Source of the DNA: Xanthomonas fragariae
GTDB lineage: Bacteria > Pseudomonadota > Gammaproteobacteria > Xanthomonadales > Xanthomonadaceae
Length of the DNA stretch: 64,000 nucleotides
Direction of reading: 5' to 3'
Assembly (NCBI RefSeq): GCF_017603965.1
Contig: NZ_CP071955.1
Coordinates: forward strand, 4,023,489-4,087,488
Every line of letters begins with the position of its first letter. Position 1 is the first letter of the stretch. The notes under the pieces were generated by a model. The model ran no database searches. It was not told where the DNA came from and saw nothing but the letters and a program-made list of their open reading frames with translations. The position numbers and the translations under genes are program-made. Below, piece by piece: positions 1 to 6,510 of the stretch.

Positions 1-130
1 CACGCCACGTGGCGGCATCCACGCTCGGGAAACACGCACATAGCGCCTCCAATACCGTGCGCCAAGGGCCGGACGGCAGCTGGAACTGGCTGGCGGGAAT
101 GCCATCGTGGATCGGGCGGGGAGCAGACAT
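1..130 (-). CDS. N-terminus of an RluA-like pseudouridine synthase (cut by the window edge)
   Basis: The minus strand opens with ATG at 130 and reads 43 codons to the window edge. The protein begins MSAPRPIHDGIPASQFQLP and continues with GPW, LEALCACFP and AATW. This resembles the N-terminus of the RluA-family rRNA/tRNA pseudouridine synthases of xanthomonads and pseudomonads, where a short leader and an S4-like 'LCARFP...W' segment precede the catalytic domain. The catalytic domain itself lies outside the window, so the family call rests on the leader alone. About 140 bases between this start and the adjacent IS3 element hold no other recognisable gene and should contain its promoter. Confidence 0.5.
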   Translation of the reverse strand, partial: MSAPRPIHDGIPASQFQLPSGPWRTVLEALCACFPSVDAATWR

Positions 131-304
131 GGCAACAGCAAAAGCACACTCAAGCAGATGGCCTGGGATCGTACCTTGTCGCGTCGATTCTCTCCGGTGC
201 ATCTGCTCTCCGATCCGAGACTGAGCCGTTCGAGCGATACCCATGCCGTGCGCTATTGGACCGACGTCCCCCCGACGTCCCCCCGCCCTGAGTAGCGGCC
301 GGGT

Positions 305-1173
305 TTAGAGTCCAGTGCTAATGATATCGGTGTTTGCCAGATGTTGGGCATAAGCAGCCGGTGTCATGCCGCCGATTGCTTTCTTGGGTCGATCCTGGTT
401 GTATTCGCGCCGCCAGCGTTCGATCTCGGTGCGTGCATGCAGCAGTGTTGGGAACCAGTGCTCGTTGAGGCATTCGTCGCGTAGTCGGCCGTTGAACGAT
501 TCGACGTAGGCGTTCTGGTTTGGCTTGCCGGGTTGGATCAGCCGCAACTGCACGCCACGGGCATGCGCCCAGGCGACCATTGCCTTACCGCAAAACTCCT
601 TGCCGTTGTGCCCCGAGGGCAGGCTTCGCGCTCAGTGCGGATCACCTGCGGCAAACCGCGACTGTGGGCCAGTCGGTCCAGCACGCGCGTCACCCCGTGG
701 CCCGAGATTGCGCGCTCCACGTCGATGGCGACCGCTTCGTGGGTTGCATCGTCCACGATCACCAGACACTTGAGTACCCGCCCTTCGGCAGTGCGGTCGA
801 ACACGACGTCCATCGACCACACCTGGTTGGCCTGCGATGGCCGCAGCAGCGGCTGACGCTCGCCCACTGGAACCTTTTTCCGCTGGCGGCGGCGGACTTG
901 TAACTGCTGCTCGCGGTACAACCGCTCCACCCGCTTGTAGTTCACGATGCGTCCTTCCTGTCGCAATTTGAGATAAATCATCCCCACGCCATAACGGCGA
1001 TGGCGATGCGCCAACGCACAGATGCGTTCACGCAGTTCGACGTTGCGATCTTCGCGGGGGCGATAGCGCAGCGCACTGGCGCTCATACCGATCGCTGCCA
1101 AGGCCCGGCGCTCGCTGGCACCGCACCCGATCCACTCGCGCACCAGCGCACGACGCGCCGGTGCGCTCACCAC
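305..1173 (-). pseudogene. IS3-family transposase OrfB (DDE integrase), disrupted by a 23-bp insertion
   Basis: The 5' part (1173 down to about 640) encodes the HTH_21 segment and the first catalytic block (NQVWSMDVVFDRTAEGR). The 3' part (580 down to 305) encodes [18 protein letters not shown], containing the catalytic Glu region, and the C-terminus [14 protein letters not shown]. The junction should read IRTDNGKEF. Instead, after codons for IRT, 23 extra bases (about 618-640) separate the first two bases of the Asp codon from the rest, shifting frame. The second catalytic Asp is therefore lost and the element cannot transpose by itself. Confidence 0.85.
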
Positions 1174-1436
1174 TTTTTTCGCAGCGCATCCTTGATCAGG
1201 TCGTTCTCGAACAGCTGCTCGGCCAGCAATTTCTTCAATCGAGCATTCTCTGACTCAAGGTCCTTGAGCCGTTTGGCATCGGGCACGCTCATCCCGCCGA
1301 ACTTGCTGCGCCACAGGTAGTACGAGGCCTCGCTGAAGCCATGCCGCCGGCATAGGTCCTTGATTGCCACGCCCGCTTCGGCCTCACGCAGGAAGCCAAT
1401 GATCTGTTCCTCGGTAAAGCGCTTCTTCATGTCCAA
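1167..1436 (-). CDS. IS3-family transposase OrfA
   Basis: This 89-residue protein has a helix-turn-helix (FTEEQIIGFLREAEAG, then IKDLCRRHGFSEASYYLWRSK) followed by a leucine-zipper-like helix (DLESENARLKKLLAEQL). That is the standard OrfA architecture of the IS407 group. It binds the element ends and is normally joined to OrfB by programmed frameshifting. Its stop overlaps the start of orfB by a few bases. The reading frame is complete, although the partner is broken. Confidence 0.9.
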   Translation of the reverse strand: MDMKKRFTEEQIIGFLREAEAGVAIKDLCRRHGFSEASYYLWRSKFGGMSVPDAKRLKDLESENARLKKLLAEQLFENDLIKDALRKKW

Positions 1437-1617
1437 TCTCCTCGGGGTAGGGAATTGGACTCCAAACTGAGGCGCTACTCAAAATCGGGGGGACGTCGCA
1501 CTCGCAACAATTATTAGAATGGTCGAACGACCTTAAGCAAGCAATTATCCAGGAGCAATGAAGATGGAATCGAAGTTTCCAAAAAGAGTAGAACTGGAGC
1601 GCAAGTGTTTAGAGCCG

Positions 1618-2205
1618 CTAACAAAACTCAGGAAGAAGCCGTAAGCAGATGATCGAGCAAGCAAGCGATAGCAACGCCATGTGGGTATCGATGCGGCGTT
1701 CGAAGCGAATGCGCAGCTTGCCCATGCCAGCGAACCAGGCATGTGTGCGCTCCACGACCCAGCGATGACGTCCCAACCTGTCGTTACGTTCGGTGCCCTT
1801 GCGTGCGATCCATGCAAGGATGCCGCGCTGCTTGAGAACGGTGCGACACTGTTGGATGTCGTAGGCCTTGTCGGCATGCAGTGTGTCTGGCCAACGTCGC
1901 GGGCGCCCTGGTCTTCCGGAGATTGGAGGCAGGGCGTCAATCAACTCCTCAAACACCACCGAGTCGTGCCGATTGGTGCCGGTGACGCATACCGCCAACG
2001 GGACGCCGTTGCGATCGACGATCAGATGCCGTTTGCTGCCGCGTTTGCCGTGATCGGTCGGTTTTGGCCCGGTGTAGGCGCCCACCGGGGGGAGGCCACA
2101 CTGGCGGCGTCCAGACTTGCCCGGCTCAGATCCAGCCGATCGGTGCGACGTCGCTCGGTCAGCAACACCTGATGCAGACGATGCCACACACCTGCGGCCT
2201 GCCAA
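1618..2205 (-). CDS. IS427-group transposase, second frame (DDE C-terminal part)
   Basis: From about base 2095 downward this frame reads GAYTGPKPTDHGKRGSKRH, then LIVDRNGVPL, HADKAYD with the second catalytic Asp, and RHRWVVERTHAWFAGMGKL with the catalytic Glu (the VVERT motif of IS5 transposases). It ends LLPEFC a few bases inside the left terminus. The switch from the first frame falls near the C-rich stretch at about 2085-2100. Whether that is programmed slippage or a mutation cannot be settled from this one copy. Confidence 0.8.
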   Translation of the reverse strand: MAGRRCVASSASGVADRATSHRSAGSEPGKSGRRQCGLPPVGAYTGPKPTDHGKRGSKRHLIVDRNGVPLAVCVTGTNRHDSVVFEELIDALPPISGRPGRPRRWPDTLHADKAYDIQQCRTVLKQRGILAWIARKGTERNDRLGRHRWVVERTHAWFAGMGKLRIRFERRIDTHMALLSLACSIICLRLLPEFC

Positions 2206-2423
2206 TCACGCAACCGGCGCCAGCAGGTCATGCCGCTGCCATAGCCGAGTTCCATCGGCAGGTCTTCCCATGGAATGCCCGTCCGCAAGACATAGACGAT
2301 GCCGTTGAGGGCTTGTTTATCACTGATACGTGGCCTTCCACCTTTGGGGGAACACGTCACTTGTGGAATCAGTGGCTCGATACGCTTCCACAGCGCAATG
2401 GGGATCTCTTTGCGACGTGTCAT
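2022..2423 (-). CDS. IS427-group transposase, first frame (N-terminal part)
   Basis: The protein starts MTRRKEIPIALWKRIEPLIP and continues with KGGRPRISDKQALNGIVYVLRTGIPW, the DUF4096-type N-terminal domain of IS5/IS427 transposases, then the first catalytic region LDLSRASLDAASVASPR. After that the frame departs from the family pattern (the family continues GPKPTDHGKRGSKRH). The continuation lies in the overlapping frame, so this ORF is either the upstream half of a frameshift-expressed transposase, as is known for the IS427 group, or one piece of a mutated gene. Confidence 0.8.
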   Translation of the reverse strand: MTRRKEIPIALWKRIEPLIPQVTCSPKGGRPRISDKQALNGIVYVLRTGIPWEDLPMELGYGSGMTCWRRLRDWQAAGVWHRLHQVLLTERRRTDRLDLSRASLDAASVASPRWAPTPGQNRPITANAAANGI

Positions 2424-2649
2424 GCCCTAATTTTTGCCAACAGCGAGACAACATTCAAGGGGTTTTGTTAGCCGCTCTTAGTCACCTTGAAGAGTGCGCC
2501 ATGCGCGCACCTTCTTCCACAGCATGATGCGCCAAGCGATTGATCTGGAAGTAAGAAATGTGGGGATACCTAAGAACCTGACCCGTTTTTTACGCGTTTT
2601 TAATCCGTGGGCTTCCCTGCAGTGAATCCGGCCAGCCCTATATCGGACG

Positions 2650-3600
2650 TCAACCTAGGTCGGAAAACTCCTTGCTGCGTATCACTTTTCTGATTTCGCT
2701 TAGATTTTCCTGATGCGAATTCCATCCATTTATTATTGCAAATAATTTCCCGGCCTTGAAAAAATAGAACCTTGGTATCGAGTAAAATTCGATTTCCGGC
2801 CAATCCGCGTTGTCAAACGCCACTTTTAATGGTTGTCTCGGATGATCGGTTTTCCAATTGAGAAAGTCGCTAGAAATTAGCTGCGTGTCTCCGGATGCGA
2901 TCCATATTGCATTTGCCTTGTTGAATGCACTGGAAATCTCCTTGTCGCTGTCAATGGAAAATGCCGCATCGCTCGCGAAATGGCAGCCAGAAATAACGAT
3001 GATCTGCAACCCCGCATTGATATGCTGGAATGCGGGCGCAAACTTCCCTTTGCTTTCGTCAAAAATTATTACCCGGCGTGAGCCTTTTTCGATTCTTCCC
3101 TGTTCCAAAAGTACAACGTTTTCGTTTATTCCTTGTAGGTCCGTCTTGCCGGCATTTGGCATGAGTGCTTCAGCACGCCGAAAATCTCGGTACGATTCGA
3201 ACGCCGTGCGCATGGCATCAACATCGCTTTCTTTCAGCTGATGCCTTGCCTTCAAGGCAAGATAAGAGACCTCCATATCATCGACATACTCCTGTCCACG
3301 CAGTCCTTCATAGAGGTTTGCATAAAATGCAAGTTGAGCGGACGCTTCGAATAAGGCCCTCAAGTCTTCTGTAGGCAAAGAGTAGGCAAATCTCAAGCTT
3401 GGACGTATGCGTTGGTTATAGCTCACCGACAGATACTTGAATCTTTGTCGCGGAGCATCGCGAAATTTTGCACCTTCCTGTATTACGTCCCGGACAACTT
3501 CTGTTATCGATCCATTTCGATTCATGGCATCGACATTCGCAAAGAGGGTGGACATAACCAATATCCACCCTAAAAGAGATCTAGTTACGAATATATTCAT
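2650..3600 (-). CDS. secreted thioredoxin-fold-like protein of unknown function
   Basis: ATG at 3600 gives 316 residues with a hydrophobic export signal (MNIFVTRSLLGWILVMSTLF, ending near FANVDA). The middle (about 25-180) is helical and unrecognised. The last ~140 residues look like a thioredoxin fold. Strand LQIIVISGCHFAS places a single Cys where thioredoxins carry the first Cys of CxxC, and SIPRFYFFKAGKLFAIINGW matches the cis-Pro strand and the following 'FxxGK' turn. The second active-site Cys is absent (CHFA). It lies 17 bases downstream of the gene at 3618-4145 on the same strand. Base composition is visibly AT-richer than the flanks. Fold assignment is inference from pattern, not from a search. 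Confidence 0.6.
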   Translation of the reverse strand: MNIFVTRSLLGWILVMSTLFANVDAMNRNGSITEVVRDVIQEGAKFRDAPRQRFKYLSVSYNQRIRPSLRFAYSLPTEDLRALFEASAQLAFYANLYEGLRGQEYVDDMEVSYLALKARHQLKESDVDAMRTAFESYRDFRRAEALMPNAGKTDLQGINENVVLLEQGRIEKGSRRVIIFDESKGKFAPAFQHINAGLQIIVISGCHFASDAAFSIDSDKEISSAFNKANAIWIASGDTQLISSDFLNWKTDHPRQPLKVAFDNADWPEIEFYSIPRFYFFKAGKLFAIINGWNSHQENLSEIRKVIRSKEFSDLG

Positions 3601-3617
3601 GCAGAATCTAGTGCGGG

Positions 3618-4145
3618 CTATTGGCAAGCGCGTGAACACATGCTGCCGTATTCTGGCCTACATTGGCTTGATGAACCATTGATGATGCAGATATTGCCGG
3701 ATCGAGGAGTTGGAGTGTATGGGCTTTCCGACACGATAATATTTTTCTCCATTGGATTGCTTGCGGTTATCCCGGGAATGAAGGAAATTGTCTTTTGTGC
3801 ACCAAATAGACTTAAGAGTTGGTATATCTGCTTTGTAGTTAAGTACTTGGTTAGCGATTCATAATAATAGGATGCAAGCCCTTTATCAGTAAACACAAGG
3901 CTGCTCTTAAAAGACTCTTGCGCGCTTGCAGGAAGCTTAAAAAAAACAGACGATGGGTTTGCTGAAAGGTATGAAATCAGTTTTTCTTGCGAGTTCACAG
4001 GCGCATTGGCCAACTCCACATCTTCTTGTAGCGCGAGCATTTGGTCGACATCATTCCCTTGATCTAACAAAGGAGCATGATCTGCTGCGTGCGCGTTGAA
4101 AAATGCAGCGAAAGCCAGAGCCGAGGCAACCATCTTTGTTTTCAC
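3618..4145 (-). CDS. secreted protein with a four-cysteine C-terminal tail, unknown function
   Basis: GTG at 4145, preceded by AAGGA at good spacing, opens a 175-residue protein with a signal peptide (MKTKMVASALAFAAFFNAHAA). A central amphipathic region contains SYLSANPSSVFFKLP and YYYESLTKYLTTKQIYQLL. All cysteines sit in the last ~25 residues (ICIINGSSSQC, then SMCSRACQ at the end). The layout, export signal plus body plus short Cys-rich tail, would suit a precursor whose tail forms disulfides or is cut off, but no family is recognised. It is the first gene of a two-gene unit with the thioredoxin-like gene downstream. Confidence 0.6.
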   Translation of the reverse strand: MKTKMVASALAFAAFFNAHAADHAPLLDQGNDVDQMLALQEDVELANAPVNSQEKLISYLSANPSSVFFKLPASAQESFKSSLVFTDKGLASYYYESLTKYLTTKQIYQLLSLFGAQKTISFIPGITASNPMEKNIIVSESPYTPTPRSGNICIINGSSSQCRPEYGSMCSRACQ

Positions 4146-4319
4146 GTTAATCCTTAATCAATTGAAATTTTTTCATACATAAAACGATTAGAGCACAGAA
4201 TTTATGTCCTGCGTGAAGCAAATACTTCGCCCAGTGCTGACTAGCAACCCGCTTCGCAGAGAAGACGACGTTATTTTTCATACCAGGGATAACCATGAAA
4301 TTCGTTTTAGGGTTATGTT
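4146..4319. other. AT-rich upstream region of the secreted two-gene operon
   Basis: No gene is supported here. The minus strand carries the leader and probable promoter of the operon. A short minus-strand frame (MVIPGMKNNVVFSAKR...) spans it but lacks any family resemblance. An 18-base stretch (4277-4294) is an inverted near-copy (two mismatches) of 3765-3782 inside the downstream gene. Confidence 0.4.
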
Positions 4320-4446
4320 TCGAAATCCGCGCGGTGTGCCGCGCCAGTGCGCTGCATCGGGCCGGCTGTTTCGCTGCCGGCCCGATGCAGCGCGGCGGGC
4401 GCAGGTGATGCAGGTGTAGAGCAGTTCGCGGGTGAGTACGCGGGCG
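4320..4446 (-). pseudogene. relic of the recD 3' region
   Basis: On the minus strand this stretch encodes ARVLTRELLYTCITCARR and, after a frame change, ALARHTARIS. These match the intact RecD C-terminal segments ARVLSRELLYTGITRARR and ALARHAARIS encoded at about 6609-6750. Nucleotide identity is obvious over roughly 125 bases in the same orientation. The centre has been replaced by a perfect palindrome. It is a dead partial copy lying about 2.1 kb downstream of the intact recD end. Confidence 0.8.
4348..4394. repeat. 19-bp stem inverted repeat inside the recD relic
   Basis: GCTGCATCGGGCCGGC at 4351-4366 is the exact complement of GCCGGCCCGATGCAGC at 4376-4391, with a 9-base loop. Pairing extends at least three more bases outward. 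No T-run follows on the plus strand, so it is not a textbook terminator. Confidence 0.8.
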
Positions 4447-4584
4447 TGGGCTTGACAGGGTCAACTTGAGTTATCCAATGGCCTCAGTCGCGCTTACAGT
4501 CGAGCAGCCGTTGCGCGGAATCCTTGACCTCCCATACATCCCACACCCGCCATCCTCGCCGCAGCCTCAACTGGAGAACACACG

Positions 4585-4917
4585 ATGATGAAGTGGATGG
4601 GAACCGCACTGGCTGCGGCAATGCTGTTGGCCGGTTGCGCCAAGATAGAGGGCGAGAAGTTCGTGGGCCACTGGGTCAACGTGCAGACGCAGGACGAGAC
4701 GATGGACATCGAGCGCAACGGCGAGACCTTCATGGTGCGCAGCACCACGCCCAAGTTCTTCAGCCGCACGCCCAAGACCGAGAGCTACCCGGCGGTCTAC
4801 AAGGACGGGGCGCTGCAGGTCACCAACGATGGCGAGACGGTGAACTTCGCCATCGATGAGGCCAACGGCTACCTCAACACCGGCGGCGAGCAGTACCAGC
4901 GCGTGCCGGCCAAGTAA
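4585..4917 (+). CDS. small predicted lipoprotein
   Basis: The 110-residue product has a lipoprotein signal with lipobox LLAGC (Cys about residue 18), followed by a compact soluble domain (FVGHWVNVQTQDETMDIERN, AVYKDGALQVTNDG). Such short lipoproteins with a 'GxW' beta-sandwich start are common in xanthomonads, but no function can be named. CTGGAGAA lies just upstream of tandem ATG codons (4585, 4588). Tethering to the outer membrane is the expected location. Confidence 0.8.
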   Translation: MMKWMGTALAAAMLLAGCAKIEGEKFVGHWVNVQTQDETMDIERNGETFMVRSTTPKFFSRTPKTESYPAVYKDGALQVTNDGETVNFAIDEANGYLNTGGEQYQRVPAK

Positions 4918-5169
4918 GGCCGCCGCTGTCGCCAGCGCCCGCGTGCCGGCCTTGACGGTCGCACGCTGGCGTTGTCTTTTTATGGTTTGCCCACAGTCCC
5001 GATGGCTTGCTGGGCGCCTGCCATCGCCGAGAAACACCGCGCCCGACGCACCACCCTTTGCCCAGCGTCGCTCTCCCCTGCCATTCCATCGCGCGCAGCC
5101 TTACAGTGCGCAGGCACGCCAGGGTCCTGGTGCTGCCCGACCGATCAATCCAGCAACTACGAGGGTGTC

Positions 5170-5268
5170 ATGAGCAAGGGGATGGACCAGAAGAAGAGCC
5201 AGAAAAAAGAGCCGGCCAAGACGCTGAAAGAAAAGCGCGCGGCCAAGCAGGAAAAGAAGGGCAAGTAA
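5170..5268 (+). CDS. 32-residue lysine-rich protein
   Basis: ATG at 5170, with GAGG 6-9 bases upstream, encodes MSKGMDQKKSQKKEPAKTLK and ends EKRAAKQEKKGK. It is highly basic and has no hydrophobic segment. Similar Lys/Ala/Glu-rich micro-proteins beginning MSKG are known in pseudomonads and xanthomonads, so I regard it as a genuine small gene of unknown role. An intrinsic terminator follows directly. The 250 bases between it and the lipoprotein gene hold nothing else recognisable. Confidence 0.6.
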   Translation: MSKGMDQKKSQKKEPAKTLKEKRAAKQEKKGK

Positions 5269-5293
5269 GCCGCCCGGCCTGCCAGACGGCAGA

Positions 5294-5327
5294 CGAGGTC
5301 AGGCGGAGGCCTGGCCTCGCGTTTTTT
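5294..5327 (+). terminator. intrinsic terminator after the lysine-rich protein gene
   Basis: Stem CGAGGTCAGGC / GCCTGGCCTCG (11 bp, one G-T pair), loop GGAG, followed two bases later by TTTTTT. Confidence 0.85.
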
Positions 5328-5458
5328 GGATGACACCAAGCGTTGGCGTGCGCTTTCCTGCCTGTTCACGCTGATGCTGCGCTGCTCCGCGATCGACAGG
5401 CCTTGCAAGTCACTGGGCTGACTCTATTATCAGCGTGACGTGTGAGACACCCTTCCTA

Positions 5459-5749
5459 TCAAGCCGCCAGCCGCTTGATCCGCGATGGCAGGTCGCCCAG
5501 CGCGCGGTGCGCTTGTTCCAGCTCGTAATCGGCTTGCAGGCCTAGCCAGAAGCGCTCGGTCGTGCACAGCGCTGCAGCCAGGCGCACGGCGGTGTCGGCG
5601 GTGATGCCGCGCTTGCCCAACACGATTTCGTTGATACGGCGTGGCGGCACACCGGTGGCCCGCGCCAATGCGTTCTGGCTGATACCCATCGGCTCGAGGA
5701 ACTCCTCAAGCAGGATTTCACCAGGGTGGATGTTGGGTAGGACTGTCAT
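5459..5749 (-). CDS. higA: HigA-type antitoxin
   Basis: This 96-residue protein starts HPGEILLEEFLEPMGISQNALA, the hallmark HigA opening, followed by a helix-turn-helix (ATGVPPRRINEIVLGKRGIT) and TAVRLAAALCTTERFWLGLQ. It should bind and neutralise the HigB ribonuclease encoded just upstream on the same strand and repress the shared promoter. The order toxin-then-antitoxin with an 18-base gap is typical of the higBA class. Confidence 0.92.
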   Translation of the reverse strand: MTVLPNIHPGEILLEEFLEPMGISQNALARATGVPPRRINEIVLGKRGITADTAVRLAAALCTTERFWLGLQADYELEQAHRALGDLPSRIKRLAA

Positions 5750-5767
5750 GGACAGATGCCTCGTGCT

Positions 5768-6049
5768 TCAGTGGTAATCGACAATTTCGACCTCGGCCAC
5801 ATCGCCCTCCATCCATCGGAAGCAGATACGCCACTGGTCGTTGATCCGGATGCTGTACTGCCCGCGCCGCTCGCCCTTCAACGCTTCCAGCCGGTTGGCA
5901 GGCGGAATGCGCAGATCGTCGAGGTGCGCGGCAGCGTTGAGCATGCGCAACTTGCGGCGCGCGACCGACTGGATGTCGGCCGGCAACCGGCGGGAGCGCT
6001 CACCCATCCAGATCTTTTCGGCTTCCTTGTCGACAAAGCTCCTGATCAT
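5768..6049 (-). CDS. higB: HigB-type toxin (RelE superfamily)
   Basis: I place the start at 6049 (MIRSFVDKEAEKIWMG), six codons inside the longest frame, because RelE/HigB proteins begin this way. The 93 residues include ARRKLRMLNAAAHLDDLRIPPANRLEALKG and the conserved C-terminal YSIRINDQWRICFRW. Members cleave mRNA on the ribosome. The toxin appears complete, so the module is probably functional. Upstream lies an inverted repeat suited to autoregulation. Confidence 0.9.
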   Translation of the reverse strand: MIRSFVDKEAEKIWMGERSRRLPADIQSVARRKLRMLNAAAHLDDLRIPPANRLEALKGERRGQYSIRINDQWRICFRWMEGDVAEVEIVDYH

Positions 6050-6056
6050 GTGTCGA

Positions 6057-6094
6057 CCATAACGCATGACGTTATATGACGCAAGCCGTTATGG
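6057..6094. promoter_or_regulatory. putative higBA operator
   Basis: CCATAACG (6057-6064) and its complement CGTTATGG (6087-6094) flank a core with two direct ATGACG copies, immediately upstream of higB. Position and symmetry fit an antitoxin-binding site; no binding data are implied. Confidence 0.4.
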
Positions 6095-6225
6095 ATGAGT
6101 CGTCAGTTCTTGCTGCTGGGCGCTCAGATCGATGGCCACGCGGCTCATGACAAACTCCAAAATCCATCCAGCCGGAGATCAAGACAGGCTGCGTGAAGTA
6201 GAAGCACAAGCTCGCCAGAAGCAGT

Positions 6226-6429
6226 TCATCGAGTGTCGCAAAATGACAGCTGAAGAGGTCTTCCCTTGGTACAGCGACGGCTTCTCGGGACGTATCCGCC
6301 ATCCACTTGAAGTGGATCGAGTGTGCGGTCGCCTCCCCGGCCGACAACAAGCGCGGTTTCGGAGCGGTGCGTGACGCGTAAGCCGCACTCCACCAGATAC
6401 TTTTCAGATGCGGTGAGATTGTTTTCCAT
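6226..6429 (-). CDS. small hypothetical protein, doubtful
   Basis: ATG at 6429 is preceded by GGGAAGAG and opens MENNLTASEKYLVECGLRVT. After about 35 residues an alternative frame (SIHFKWMADTSREAVAV...) looks equally plausible, so this may be a frameshifted relic. No family is recognised. The rest of 6072-6510 shows no other gene. Confidence 0.25.
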   Translation of the reverse strand: MENNLTASEKYLVECGLRVTHRSETALVVGRGGDRTLDPLQVDGGYVPRSRRCTKGRPLQLSFCDTR

Positions 6430-6510
6430 GACTCTTCCCGTAGGCGGCAGTTATCCGAAAACCTTGGATAACTGACTCTTGCTGTGACTCATTTCAGGTA
6501 AGGACATCCA

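Larger units (their letters stand above)
274..1498. mobile_element. IS3-family (IS407-group-like) insertion sequence, inactivated
   Basis: Imperfect inverted termini bound the element. The left end reads CGACGTCCCCCCG followed by a GAGTAGCG block (from about 273); the reverse complement of the right end (to about 1498) starts with the same 13 bases and the same GAGTAGCG block. Inside, on the minus strand, are orfA and a frameshifted orfB. The left terminus is preceded by a second tandem copy of GACGTCCCCCC (263-273 and 274-284), so the outer boundary is ambiguous and no clean target duplication is visible. Confidence 0.8.
1611..2478. mobile_element. IS5-family (IS427-group) insertion sequence
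   Basis: Inverted termini are directly visible: AGAGCCGCTAACAAAAC at 1611-1627 and its near-perfect complement GTTTTGTTAGCCGCTCT at 2462-2478 (one mismatch in 17). TTA occurs on both outer sides (1609-1611 and 2478-2480), consistent with the short T-A-type target duplication of this group; the boundary is uncertain by one base. Two overlapping minus-strand frames encode the transposase. The same termini occur on three short non-coding elements elsewhere in this window (21526-21671, 30273-30415, 47486-47633). Confidence 0.9.

Noticed and set aside
263..284. Tandem GACGTCCCCCC pair considered as the start of a CRISPR-like or VNTR array
   Set aside because: Only two 11-bp units without spacers, one of them belonging to the IS terminus.
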